Part shown: positions 1 to 7,910 of the stretch, piece by piece
How positions within the stretch are numbered: position 1 is the stretch's first letter
How the letters are laid out: every line of letters starts with the position of its first letter
Source of the DNA: an uncultured Eubacteriales bacterium
GTDB lineage: Bacteria; Bacillota; Clostridia; Oscillospirales; Acutalibacteraceae
NCBI GenBank assembly: GCA_900319655.1
Contig: ONPH01000047.1
Coordinates: forward strand, 1 to 10,234
DNA length: 10,234 nt
Direction: 5' to 3'
The notes under the pieces: model-generated
What the model was told of the DNA's origin: nothing
Seen by the model: only the letters and a program-made list of their open reading frames with translations
The model's database searches: none
Position numbers and translations under genes: made by a program

Positions 1-952
1 TCAGATTTTTTTCAAGTTTTTTTCTGAATTTATCTGCGTTTACCACAGATGTTTTTTTGAAATCCCTTTCATCGACCGGGTTGATATTTATAAGATTTAC
101 ATGACAGTTCAGATGTTTTATCTTTCCTGCCAGTTCGTCTGCATTTTCTTCACTGTCATTTACACCTGACATAAGAGCGTATTCAAAGGTTACGCGCCTG
201 CCTGTGGTATCAAAGTAATCCCTGCACGCCTTTAACAGCATATCCATAGGATAAGCCTTGGCGACAGGCATTGTCTGACGGCGGATTTCATCGTTCGGAG
301 CGTGGAGCGAAACCGCGAGGTTAATCTGCAATTTCAGCTTTGCAAGCTCGTAAATTTTCGGCACAATTCCGCAGGTAGAAAGTGTTATGTGCCTTGCGCC
401 GATGTTGAGGCTCTGCTGTGAAGTGACGAGGTTTAGAAATTTTACCACGTTGTCGAAGTTATCGAGCGGTTCACCCATACCCATCAGCACCACATTTGAA
501 ATTCGAATATCCAAATCGCGCTGAGCGGCTTCTATCTGGGCGAGCATTTCCGAGGCTGTTAAGTCACGCGAAAAACCGCTTTTGCCGGTTGCGCAGAAGG
601 TACAGCCCATTTTACAGCCGACCTGTGTGGAAATGCACATTGACCAGCCGTGCTTGTAGCTCATAACCACGCTTTCGACGTATTCTCCGCCGGAAAGCGC
701 AAAAAGGTACTTTACTGTTTTATCATACCTTGATTTAAGCTTTTTTTCAATATATGCAACAGAAATGTAACATCTTGTTTTTAAAAATTCTTTTAAATCC
801 GAGGGGATGTTCTTCATCTCGTCGAATGTGGTAACGCCCTTTTTGAGCCAATCCTCGACCTGCTTTGCGCGAAACGCCTTAAATCCGTTTTCGGTGAGGA
901 ATTCCTTTAGCTCGGCGGACGTCAGTGATTTTATATCGACTGAGGAGTTCAT
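1..952 (-). CDS. rlmN: RlmN, dual-specificity rRNA/tRNA adenine-C2 methyltransferase (3' end outside window)
   Basis: Radical SAM enzyme that in characterised members methylates C2 of A2503 in 23S rRNA and of A37 in some tRNAs. Reading leftward from the ATG at 950-952 gives 317 codons without a stop, against roughly 345-360 in the family, so only the last few dozen residues are missing. Seen: an N-terminal helical region (about 1-60), the radical SAM cluster motif C-x3-C-x2-C (Cys113, Cys117, Cys120), Cys106 seven residues before it, matching the E. coli Cys118 that takes part in methyl transfer, and GMGEP at about 158-162. The second catalytic cysteine, expected near the C-terminus, lies off the window. 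The start lies one base after the rsmB stop, and an AGGAAGG ribosome site lies inside the end of rsmB, so the two are probably coupled. The family call is firm; the missing end cannot be checked. Confidence 0.96.
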   Translation of the reverse strand, partial: MNSSVDIKSLTSAELKEFLTENGFKAFRAKQVEDWLKKGVTTFDEMKNIPSDLKEFLKTRCYISVAYIEKKLKSRYDKTVKYLFALSGGEYVESVVMSYKHGWSMCISTQVGCKMGCTFCATGKSGFSRDLTASEMLAQIEAAQRDLDIRISNVVLMGMGEPLDNFDNVVKFLNLVTSQQSLNIGARHITLSTCGIVPKIYELAKLKLQINLAVSLHAPNDEIRRQTMPVAKAYPMDMLLKACRDYFDTTGRRVTFEYALMSGVNDSEENADELAGKIKHLNCHVNLININPVDERDFKKTSVVNADKFRKKLEKNL

Positions 953-953
953 T

Positions 954-2285
954 TTATGCCTTCCTTGTGAATACGGCTATGTAAAAACCGTCTGTGCCCG
1001 ATTTGTGCGGAGAGAGCGTGATTTCGTAGTCTTTTTCGTCCGTCATACGCTCTGCGCCGTTCGGGAGATTTAGCTTTACTCCCTCAAAATCCGGGTGTTC
1101 TCTGAGGAACTTTGCGGTGTTTTCGTTATTCTCGGCAGGGTTTAATGTGCAGGTTGAGTAGACAAGCCTGCCGCCTGCCGCGAGGTTTTTTGCGCTGTTG
1201 CAGAGGATTTTGTACTGGAGCTCAGGCAGGGTGTTGTCGATTAAATCCTCTTTATAGCGAATTTCGGGCTTTCGCGAGAGAATTCCCAAGCCGCTGCACG
1301 GAACGTCGCAGAGGATTTTATCCGCAAGCGGCAGACTGCCGCCGTTTGCACCGTCACGGATTGAAGCGACAATGCAGTTAATGCCGAGCCGCCTTGCTCC
1401 GCTGCCTATAAGCTTGATTTTGTGGTCGTACAAATCGCAGGCAAAAAGCTTTCCCCTGTCGTTCATATACTGCGCGGCGGTGAAGCTCTTTCCGCCCGGA
1501 GCCGAGCAAACGTCAATCATAACATCCCTCGGCTTGGGGTTCAGAAAATATACGCAGAGCTGCGAGGACAAGTCCTGAATGTGGAAAAGTCCGTTTTTAT
1601 AGGCGTTAAGTCGTTCGATTGAGCCTGTGCCGCTGAGTATCAGCGCGTTATCCAAAAGACCGGATTTTTCGGCTTTTACTCCATCCTTTGCAAGCTCATT
1701 TATTAATGTATCAGCGTCGGTTTTTAAGGTGTTGACCCTCGCGCAGATTTTTGCTCTGCCGCTGAGACTCTTTAGAAGCTCCTCGGTATTTAATTCTCCA
1801 TAAGAAATAAGCCAGAGCTGTACAAGCTGCTTGGGAACGGAGTATTTAATGCTGTAATAGTACACTTTGTCGCTTTTATCGGGCAGGGTGTACTTTACCT
1901 CTGCACGTGTGATACTGCGGAGAATTCCGTTTATAAAGCCTGCGGATTTTTGGAGCTTATGCTTTTTTGCGAGCTTTACGCTCTCGTTAACCGCGGCGCT
2001 CTCGGGGATTTTGTCCATAAACAAAAGCTGTAAAATCCCGAAGCGTAAAATCAGCTTTGTTTTTATCTCAATTTTCCGTAAAGGAATTTTAGAGTACTGC
2101 TTGATGATGTAGTCGAGCAAGAGCTTGCGCTCCAATACTCCGTACACTAAGGCTGAGACAAACGCGCTGTCCTGAGAATTAAGCCCCTGCTCCTTTACCG
2201 CGTTGTTGAGCGCGATGTTAGAATACGCCTTGTCCTGTTCAATTTTAAGAAGTACCGTGAGGGCTGTGTTTCTCGGGTTTGGCAT
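954..2285 (-). CDS. rsmB: RsmB, 16S rRNA (cytosine-967-C5)-methyltransferase
   Basis: SAM-dependent enzyme that makes m5C967 in 16S rRNA. The 443 residues match the usual size. An N-terminal NusB-like helical domain (about 1-130) is followed by a Nol1/Nop2/Sun methyltransferase domain. Visible motifs: the SAM-binding DVCSAPGGK (258-266); motif IV DVPCSG with Cys330, the cysteine that in this family assists product release; and motif VI STCT with Cys379, the expected nucleophile attacking C6 of cytosine. The NusB domain separates RsmB from RsmF-type relatives that lack it. The ATG is preceded at good spacing by GGAG, which lies in the 11-base gap after the metallopeptidase gene. The gene ends in TAA one base before rlmN, so two ribosome-modifying methyltransferases are made together. 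Nothing looks damaged. Confidence 0.96.
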   Translation of the reverse strand: MPNPRNTALTVLLKIEQDKAYSNIALNNAVKEQGLNSQDSAFVSALVYGVLERKLLLDYIIKQYSKIPLRKIEIKTKLILRFGILQLLFMDKIPESAAVNESVKLAKKHKLQKSAGFINGILRSITRAEVKYTLPDKSDKVYYYSIKYSVPKQLVQLWLISYGELNTEELLKSLSGRAKICARVNTLKTDADTLINELAKDGVKAEKSGLLDNALILSGTGSIERLNAYKNGLFHIQDLSSQLCVYFLNPKPRDVMIDVCSAPGGKSFTAAQYMNDRGKLFACDLYDHKIKLIGSGARRLGINCIVASIRDGANGGSLPLADKILCDVPCSGLGILSRKPEIRYKEDLIDNTLPELQYKILCNSAKNLAAGGRLVYSTCTLNPAENNENTAKFLREHPDFEGVKLNLPNGAERMTDEKDYEITLSPHKSGTDGFYIAVFTRKA

Positions 2286-2296
2286 AATATTCTCCG

Positions 2297-2998
2297 TCAG
2301 TTTCTTCTTCGTCCTGCGATAAAGAGCAATCTTAAAAGCTGCATTATCGAGGTGATTGCCGAGGCAACATAGGTCATTGCTGCGGCTCTGAGCACGCTTC
2401 TTGCTCCTGCGTATTCCTCGGGCGGTAAAAGGTTTGTATCTCTAAAGGTTTTTAAGGCTCGGCTTGAAGCGTTGAATTCAACGGGGAGCGTTGCAACCGT
2501 GAACAGCACCGAAGCCGAAAAGAGGATAATTCCGATATAGAGCATAACCGTGCCGACCTTTGCGTAAAAGATAAGGCCGATGATTATGAAAATCCAGCTC
2601 AGTGACGAACCTAAACGCGCCGCAGGGAGAATTGCGCTCCTGAGCTTGTTCGGGAAGTAGTTTTGTGCGTGCTGAACTGCATGGCCTGCCTCGTGAGCGG
2701 CTACTCCGACAGCCGCTACGGAAGCGGAGTTATAGACCGTGTCCGAAAGGCGGATTACGTTTGTTCTGGGGTCAAAGTGGTCGGTCAGCGAGCCTGAGAC
2801 GTGCTCAATCCGCACGCCTGTAACGCCGTTTTGCCTGAGAACATACTCAGCCGCCTGAGCGCCTGTCATATTGCGCGAATTGCGGACTGCGGAATACTTT
2901 GAAAAAGTCGACTTGACCGCGATTTGGCAGATAAGCGACAGGATAACACATGGTAAAATAAACACTAAATAGGTGGTGTCAAATCCGTAAAATATCAT
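2297..2998 (-). CDS. YugP-type membrane zinc metallopeptidase
   Basis: Predicted integral-membrane zinc peptidase of the YugP family (neutral zinc metallopeptidase 2), 233 residues and about the usual length. Seen: a hydrophobic N-terminal segment (about 9-27); the zinc-binding HEAGH motif at 102-106 in the context VAAHEAGHAVQH, where His102 and His106 would bind zinc and Glu103 would be the catalytic base; hydrophobic segments at about 122-142, 147-169 and 206-227; and LPVEFNAS at 171-178, whose Glu174 is a plausible third zinc ligand by family pattern. The C-terminus is basic (GRRRN). The natural substrate of this family is not known to me. The ATG overlaps the frame-restored fmt stop by four bases (ATGA, 2995-2998) and has GGAG upstream inside fmt, so translation was probably coupled to full-length Fmt. 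The amber codon in fmt could therefore have a polar effect here; that is inference. Confidence 0.9.
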   Translation of the reverse strand: MIFYGFDTTYLVFILPCVILSLICQIAVKSTFSKYSAVRNSRNMTGAQAAEYVLRQNGVTGVRIEHVSGSLTDHFDPRTNVIRLSDTVYNSASVAAVGVAAHEAGHAVQHAQNYFPNKLRSAILPAARLGSSLSWIFIIIGLIFYAKVGTVMLYIGIILFSASVLFTVATLPVEFNASSRALKTFRDTNLLPPEEYAGARSVLRAAAMTYVASAITSIMQLLRLLFIAGRRRN

Positions 2999-3912
2999 AA
3001 TTTATCTCCGATGTTCAGTTTGTGACCTGCGAGGAACGCCTGCGCGGTCATACGTTTTTTGCCCTGGGGCTGAATTTCGATTAGCTCGACCGATTTATCG
3101 CCGCACGCAACGACAAACGGCTTTAAGCTGAGGATTGTACCTGCCGCGCCGCTCATATCCGACACACGCGACGAGTAAACCTTTACGGTCTAGCCGGCGA
3201 TTTCCGTTACGGCGACAGGCCAGGGGTTGAGCCCTCTTACCTTATTGTGCACTTCAAAAGCCGACATATTAAAGTCGATCGGACAAAGTTCCTTTGTGAT
3301 TTTTGAGGTGTGTGTCGCAAGGCTTTCGTCCTGCTTTTGCGGAGTGATTTCGCCCTTTTTGAGCTTGTCGAGGGTTTCGATAATCAGCTCTCCGCCCAAT
3401 ACCGCGAGCCTGTCAAACAGCTCGCCTGCGGTTTCGTTTTCACCGATTTCGGTCTCGGCTTTAAGCAGGATATCACCTGTGTCGAGCCCGACGTCCATCA
3501 GCATTGTGGTAACTCCCGTGACCTTTTCGCCGTCGAGAACGCTCTGCTGAATCGGCGCGGCTCCGCGGTACTTCGGAAGTAATGAGCCGTGGATGTTAAC
3601 GCAGCCGAATTTCGGCAAATCGAGCACTGCTTTGGGCAAAATTTGTCCGTAAGCGGCTACGACGATTACGTCGGGGTTTAGTTCTTTTAACGAATTATAC
3701 GCTTCCTCCGACCTCATAGAGCTTGGCTGAAAAACAGGAATTCCGAGCTTTTCGGCGCAAACCTTAACGTCGGGCGGAGTCATAACCATCTTTCTGCCCT
3801 TGGGCTTGTCCGGCTGGGTAAAGACGGCGGCTACGGTATAATCCGGACTTTGCGCGAGCTTTTCAAGCGCAGGCACGGCAAAATCGGGCGTACCCATATA
3901 AACTATTCTCAT
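2995..3912 (-). pseudogene. fmt: Methionyl-tRNA formyltransferase, interrupted by an in-frame amber codon
   Basis: Fmt transfers a formyl group from 10-formyl-tetrahydrofolate to Met-tRNA(fMet) for translation initiation. The reading frame from ATG 3910-3912 stops at TAG (3190-3192) after 240 residues, whereas family members have about 305-315. Past the TAG the same frame continues for 64 well-matching residues (for example VKVYSS, then KPFVVACGDK, then GKKRMTAQAFLAG) to a TGA at 2995-2997, giving 305 codons in all. The catalytic half is intact: NIHGSLLPKYRG holds Asn106 and His108, and GLDTGD holds Asp144, the expected catalytic trio. The truncation falls in the C-terminal OB-fold-like domain that binds tRNA, so the 240-residue product is probably impaired. 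The start overlaps the def stop by four bases (ATGA). The lesion could be a real nonsense mutation or a single-base error. Recoding is less likely because priA also ends in TAG. Confidence 0.93.
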
Positions 3913-4394
3913 TTGTTTTGACTTTCCATTTCTTCAATCTCGGCGGCGGATAACATTCTGTCTACAACGTCCTTGAAAACAATGCCGTTGAGGTGGTCGA
4001 TTTCGTGGCAGAACGCGCGTGCGAGGAGCTCTCTGCCCTCGATTTCAAACACTTCGCCGTTTCTGTCCTGCGCTCTAACCTTAACGTAGTTCGGGCGCTT
4101 GGCAAGTCCCCACTCACCGGGGAACGACAGACAGCCCTCAAGACCGCACTGCTCGCCGCTGTAGGCGATAATCTCGGGATTTACGAGCTCGATTACGCCC
4201 TCTCCGACGTCGATTACAACAACACGTCTTAACATTCCGACCTGCGGAGCGGCAAGTCCTACGCCGTTTGCAAGGTGCATTGTCTCCGCCATATCCTCGA
4301 GCAAAACAGCGAGCTTTCTGTCGAATTTTTCAACAGGGCGGCACTTCTTTTTAAGAATAGGATCGCCGTCCTTAACAATGTTTCTGATAGCCAT
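3909..4394 (-). CDS. def: Peptide deformylase
   Basis: Metalloenzyme that removes the N-formyl group from nascent proteins, the counterpart of Fmt encoded just downstream. The 161 residues fit the typical bacterial size. All three family motifs are present: GVGLAAPQ (44-51), EGCLS (86-90), whose Cys88 binds the metal, and HEIDH (130-134), whose two histidines bind the metal and whose Glu131 is the catalytic base. The short C-terminus and EGCLS motif fit the common bacterial form. A GGAAG ribosome site precedes the ATG, overlapping the end of priA. The gene overlaps fmt by four bases. It looks fully functional. With Fmt damaged, Def would have less formylated substrate, which matters when judging whether the fmt lesion is real. 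Confidence 0.97.
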   Translation of the reverse strand: MAIRNIVKDGDPILKKKCRPVEKFDRKLAVLLEDMAETMHLANGVGLAAPQVGMLRRVVVIDVGEGVIELVNPEIIAYSGEQCGLEGCLSFPGEWGLAKRPNYVKVRAQDRNGEVFEIEGRELLARAFCHEIDHLNGIVFKDVVDRMLSAAEIEEMESQNK

Positions 4395-4406
4395 TTTTAC
4401 ATCTTC

Positions 4407-6869
4407 CTAACATACAAGCGCGTTCATATCCGCATAGGCGGTCACGTCGGAGTACTCTCGGTTTGTGCCGAAGCTTATCAGCACTCGCGATAAAAACTCC
4501 CTGAACGCACGGTTATTTTTGCACTTTATAATAAGCTTATATCTGTATTTATTGCTGACCTTTACAACCAGTGCAGGCGACGGCCCGAGCACGCGGATCG
4601 GAAGCGTGGGATATTCACGCTTTGCAAGCTCGGCAAATTCGCTTAGAAAGCCCTTTGCCGCCTTTAAGGTTTTGTTTTGGTCAGCGCCGACAAATCCGAT
4701 TAAACAGATGTCGGCAAACGGCGGATATAGCATACCCTCGCGGATTTTGATTTCGGTATCGAAAAACGCGTCGTAGTCCTGCTTTGCCGCCATGGAAATT
4801 ATTAAGTTATCGGGGGTGTAGGACTGAATTACAGCCATACCCTTGCGCTCTCCCCTGCCGCTTCTGCCCACAACCTGGGTAAGCAGTGAAAACGCGCGCT
4901 CGTAGCTTCGGTAATCGTCAGCGTACAAGGCGTGGTCGGTGTTCAGCACTCCGACAAGCGTTACGTTGGGAAAGTCAAGCCCCTTTGCCACCATTTGAGT
5001 GCCGACTAAAATGTCGTACTCGCCGTTTGAAAAGGCTGATATCATCTTTTCATATGCTGATTTTGACGAAGCCGCGTCGGTGTCCATACGCAAAATACGC
5101 GCCTCTGGAAAAATCTCGGCTATGTCCTTTTCAGCCTTTTGAGTGCCTGTTCCGCCGAGCCTTAATGAATGGCTGTGACAGGTTGCGCACTCGCCTGTAA
5201 ACGGCACCGAATAACCGCAGTAGTGGCACATCAGGCGGTTATTACGGCTGTGGTATGTAAGTGAAATTGAGCAGTTCGGGCAGGTCATAGCGTCTCCGCA
5301 CTTGGTGCAGGTGACAAACGAATTGTGTCCCCTGCGGTTGAGCAGAAGAATACTCTGATTGCCGTGCTCAAGGTTATATTCAATGTTTTGCAAAAGCACG
5401 TCGGAAAAACCCGTGGCGTTTCCGCTTTGAAGCTCGGCGTTCATATCCGCCGTTACGACCGTCGGAAGGACCGCCGTGCCGTAGCGCTTTGTAAGCGTGT
5501 TGAGCGAATATCTGCCTGATTTTGCGTAATAAAAACTCTCGACGCTCGGAGTTGCGGAGCTCAACACAAGTAGTCCGCCGCTCTGCGCGCAACGGAACAT
5601 CGCGATTTCGCGCGCGTGATAGCGCGGAGAATTCTCGGATTTATAGCTGTACTCCTGCTCCTCGTCCATAATAATCAGCCCGACCTTGTTAAACGGCGCG
5701 AAAACCGCACTGCGCGTGCCGATTACAATATTCGCCAAGCCTTTTTTGACGCGCTTGTACTCGTCGAGCCTTTCGCCAAGCGACAGCGCGCTGTGGAAAA
5801 CCGCGATTTTCTCTCCGAAACGCCTTGAAAAAAGCGATACAAACTGCGGAGTAAGCGAAATTTCGGGCACCATTACTATAATGCCCTCTGAGCGGTCGAT
5901 TACGCGCTCAATCAGCTTGATAAACACGCTCGTTTTTCCCGAGCCTGTCACGCCGTAGAGCAGACTTACGTGCGCTTTTATGTCAACATATTCGCCGTAA
6001 AGATTGTCGCAGGCGGTCTGCTGTTCCGCTGAAAGCTCGATTTCAGGCGCGGAGTCGTCAGCCTTTCGGCTGTCAATCCTGAAAACTTCCTCGTCATAAA
6101 AATAGATAAGCCCCTTTTTTTGGAGCGCGCCGATTACGGACGAGGTTACGCCTGTAAAGTAGCGGATTTCCTTGACGGATACTCCGCCCGACAACTTTAT
6201 CAGCTCATAAACCTCGCTTTGCTTCGGTGTGAGCTTAAAAGCGGACGGGTCGGCGTTTTGGTTAACGGCGGTCATCTTCATAACCGCGTCGTTGATTTTG
6301 CGAAACGCCTCGTCGGACTTATAAAGCAAGCCCATCTCAACAAGCTTATCGGGCAAGGTGCTGTCGGCAAGTCCGAAGTCGTCGAGGATTTTTTCAAGCT
6401 TTACCGACTTCTTTTTTTGAAGAAGGTAGTTATAAAGCCTTTGCTCCTCATCGCTTAGTTCAAAGCCGTCGTCAGACTGCTTAACTCCGTAAACCGTGGT
6501 AAGCCTGTAATTTACGCCTGCCGGGAGCATTGTTTTTACCGCGTCATACAGCGTGCAAAAGTAGTGCTCCTTCATAAACCGCGCGGTTTTGAGCAGTTCT
6601 TCGCTCAAAACAGGCTCGTCGTCGAGCACGGCGATAATGCTTTTGTATGAGCTTATATCCTCAGTACTTTCGGCACGTACAACCTCGGTGATAATACCCT
6701 GACGTTTGCGGTTGCCCCTGCCGAACGGCACAAGCACGCGCTTGCCTGCGGCGCAGTCGTGAAGTAAGCCTTCGGGAATTAAATAAGAAAATTCCCTGTC
6801 AAAGCTGTAGGCTGTATTTTCAATCGCGATTTTTGCAATTAAAGCTGAGCTGTTATCAGCCGAGCTCAT
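4407..6869 (-). CDS. priA: PriA, replication restart helicase (primosomal protein N')
   Basis: 3'-to-5' superfamily 2 DNA helicase that recognises stalled or repaired forks and starts reloading of the replicative helicase. From the ATG at 6867-6869 the product is 820 residues, near the family norm. Order: 3'-DNA-binding domain (about 10-110), winged-helix region, Walker A GVTGSGKT (306-313), Walker B DEEQ (402-405), SSATPS (437-442), four Cys-x2-Cys pairs binding two zinc ions (Cys521/524, 530/533, 548/551, 561/564), helicase motif VI QVVGRSGRGERKG (about 664-676) and the C-terminal LGPSPA (about 761-766). Walker B usually reads DEEH; here it is DEEQ. An upstream in-frame TTG (6884) would add five residues but has no clear ribosome site. 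From the chosen ATG the gene overlaps rpoZ by 14 bases. It ends with TAG, and def follows in the same frame four codons later. Confidence 0.96.
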   Translation of the reverse strand: MSSADNSSALIAKIAIENTAYSFDREFSYLIPEGLLHDCAAGKRVLVPFGRGNRKRQGIITEVVRAESTEDISSYKSIIAVLDDEPVLSEELLKTARFMKEHYFCTLYDAVKTMLPAGVNYRLTTVYGVKQSDDGFELSDEEQRLYNYLLQKKKSVKLEKILDDFGLADSTLPDKLVEMGLLYKSDEAFRKINDAVMKMTAVNQNADPSAFKLTPKQSEVYELIKLSGGVSVKEIRYFTGVTSSVIGALQKKGLIYFYDEEVFRIDSRKADDSAPEIELSAEQQTACDNLYGEYVDIKAHVSLLYGVTGSGKTSVFIKLIERVIDRSEGIIVMVPEISLTPQFVSLFSRRFGEKIAVFHSALSLGERLDEYKRVKKGLANIVIGTRSAVFAPFNKVGLIIMDEEQEYSYKSENSPRYHAREIAMFRCAQSGGLLVLSSATPSVESFYYAKSGRYSLNTLTKRYGTAVLPTVVTADMNAELQSGNATGFSDVLLQNIEYNLEHGNQSILLLNRRGHNSFVTCTKCGDAMTCPNCSISLTYHSRNNRLMCHYCGYSVPFTGECATCHSHSLRLGGTGTQKAEKDIAEIFPEARILRMDTDAASSKSAYEKMISAFSNGEYDILVGTQMVAKGLDFPNVTLVGVLNTDHALYADDYRSYERAFSLLTQVVGRSGRGERKGMAVIQSYTPDNLIISMAAKQDYDAFFDTEIKIREGMLYPPFADICLIGFVGADQNKTLKAAKGFLSEFAELAKREYPTLPIRVLGPSPALVVKVSNKYRYKLIIKCKNNRAFREFLSRVLISFGTNREYSDVTAYADMNALVC

Positions 6870-7065
6870 CTTCGTCGGGCTCAAGGATGTTTAAGTCGTG
6901 GTTTTTAATCTCATCAATTGCGAGGAGCACGGGCTTATCCTCGGTAACAGTGCCCTCGTCCTCAAACTTCTGAGTAATCTCTCTTGCTCTTTTTGAAACG
7001 CCTACTACGAGAGCGTACTTGCTCTGCTTGCCCTCAAAAAGCTCGTCTACATTTACCTTATGCAT
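6856..7065 (-). CDS. rpoZ: RNA polymerase omega subunit
   Basis: Small RNA polymerase subunit that helps assembly and stability by clamping the beta-prime subunit. The 69 residues match the short Firmicutes form. The diagnostic stretch SKYALVVGVSKRAREI (about 15-30) is present, followed by KPVLLAIDEI (about 45-54) and an acidic C-terminal tail. A strong AAAGGAG lies eight bases before the ATG. The gene lies directly after gmk (12-base gap), the arrangement seen in many bacteria, and its 3' end overlaps the start of priA. In B. subtilis coaBC lies between rpoZ and priA; here nothing does. Confidence 0.95.
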   Translation of the reverse strand: MHKVNVDELFEGKQSKYALVVGVSKRAREITQKFEDEGTVTEDKPVLLAIDEIKNHDLNILEPDEDELG

Positions 7066-7077
7066 AGTAATTCTCCT

Positions 7078-7641
7078 TTATTTACCGTTTATGATAATGT
7101 TGTGAATTTCATTGATAGCGTCCTCAAGCTTGTCGTTTACTACAACGTGCTTGTAGCGGTCCTTGTACTTCATCTCGTGCTCAGCCTGCTTAAGACGCTT
7201 TTTGATGGTGTCCTCGTCCTCGGTGCCTCTGCCGCGAAGTCTTTCGGCAAGTGCCTCGAGCGACGGAGGAAGAATAAATATGCTCAGTATATTCGGGAAG
7301 TTCTCCATAACCTGAAGTCCGCCCTGAACCTCGATTTCGAGCACAACGTTATAGCCCTGTGTAAGCATATCGTTAACCTGCTTGATGGGAGTTCCGTAGT
7401 AGTTGTCGCAATACTTGGCGTACTCAAGGTAACCGTCCTCGGCAATTACCTTTTCGAACTCCTCTTTGCTGACAAAGTTGTAGTCAACTCCGTCAACCTC
7501 GTCGGGACGCGGAGCTCTTGTGGTGTTTGAGACGGACAGCTTGATGTTTTCGTCGCGTCTCATAAGCTCCTTTAATATTGTGCCCTTGCCCACGCCGGAG
7601 CAACCCGAGTACAATACCAGTCTACCCATTTTTTCACTCAT
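7078..7641 (-). CDS. gmk: Guanylate kinase
   Basis: Phosphorylates GMP to GDP with ATP, an essential step in GTP and dGTP supply. From the ATG at 7639-7641 the product is 187 residues, slightly shorter than the usual 200 or so. Seen: P-loop SGCSGVGKGT (about 12-21), in which Cys14 stands where the family usually has Pro; the GMP-binding segment SNTTRAPRPDE (38-48) followed by GVDYNF; and EIEVQGG, the usual DIDVQGA-like segment. The frame is open further upstream (to 7704), but that would extend deep into remA. The chosen ATG has GAGG at good spacing and overlaps the remA stop by eight bases. The alternative Met5 would put the ribosome site too far away. The downstream neighbour is rpoZ, the classic pairing. 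Confidence 0.95.
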   Translation of the reverse strand: MSEKMGRLVLYSGCSGVGKGTILKELMRRDENIKLSVSNTTRAPRPDEVDGVDYNFVSKEEFEKVIAEDGYLEYAKYCDNYYGTPIKQVNDMLTQGYNVVLEIEVQGGLQVMENFPNILSIFILPPSLEALAERLRGRGTEDEDTIKKRLKQAEHEMKYKDRYKHVVVNDKLEDAINEIHNIIINGK

Positions 7642-7885
7642 CTTTGTCCTCACTTTCTTCAGCTCTGTTCTGAATGGTCTCGCAGGAAACGGCGGATAAA
7701 ACAACGTGGTTGCTCTCGCAGATTAAAACCGACTTGCATTTTCTGCCGCAGGTTGAATCTATAAGCAATCCGTTTGCCTTTGCCTCCTGCACAATTCGCT
7801 TTACCGGAGCGGAATCGGGAGCCGCGACAGCAACAAGCTTGTCGAGACTTACAAGATTTCCAAATCCAATATTTAATAACTTCAT
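7634..7885 (-). CDS. remA: RemA family (DUF370) DNA-binding regulator
   Basis: Homologue of B. subtilis RemA (YlzA), a small oligomeric DNA-binding protein that activates biofilm-matrix and osmoprotection genes there; its role in Clostridia is not settled. The 83 residues match the family. Seen: LNIGFGNLVS near the N-terminus, the core PDSAPVKRIVQEAK (about 23-36), LLIDSTCGRK, and VVLSAVSCETI near the end, followed by an acidic tail. GAGGAT precedes the ATG. In this position, between yicC and gmk, the gene is conserved across Firmicutes, which supports the call as much as the sequence does. The region just upstream holds a stem-loop and a palindromic repeat element, so its expression may differ from that of the rest of the operon. 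The target genes cannot be told from the window. Confidence 0.92.
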   Translation of the reverse strand: MKLLNIGFGNLVSLDKLVAVAAPDSAPVKRIVQEAKANGLLIDSTCGRKCKSVLICESNHVVLSAVSCETIQNRAEESEDKDE

Positions 7886-7910
7886 AAAATTATCCTCAAA
7901 TTATACATAT

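Noticed and set aside
2995..3189. The 64-residue Fmt tail as a separate gene
   Set aside because: There is no start codon with a ribosome site at its beginning and it continues the Fmt domain exactly; it is the cut-off end of fmt.
3190..3192. Amber codon reassigned to an amino acid in this organism
   Set aside because: priA ends in TAG just before def, no other in-frame TAG interrupts a conserved gene here, and no amber-reading tRNA is in the window. It cannot be fully excluded.
6120..6458. Plus-strand open frame of 112 codons opposite priA
   Set aside because: It lies within the intact priA gene, with no ribosome site or recognisable motif.
6870..6884. TTG start for PriA at 6884
   Set aside because: It adds only five residues, has no clear ribosome site, and an ATG lies at 6867-6869.
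7060..7530. Long plus-strand open frame (156 codons) opposite gmk
   Set aside because: It is antisense to a clear guanylate kinase gene, has no family resemblance, and is the usual by-product of codon bias.
7642..7704. Extended N-terminus for guanylate kinase starting near 7704
   Set aside because: The extra 21 residues overlap remA, do not resemble the family, and the ATG at 7639-7641 has a proper ribosome site.
7900..7905. TATAAT on the minus strand as a remA promoter
   Set aside because: No acceptable -35 lies 16-18 bases upstream, and transcription would begin within the ribosome site, leaving remA without it.
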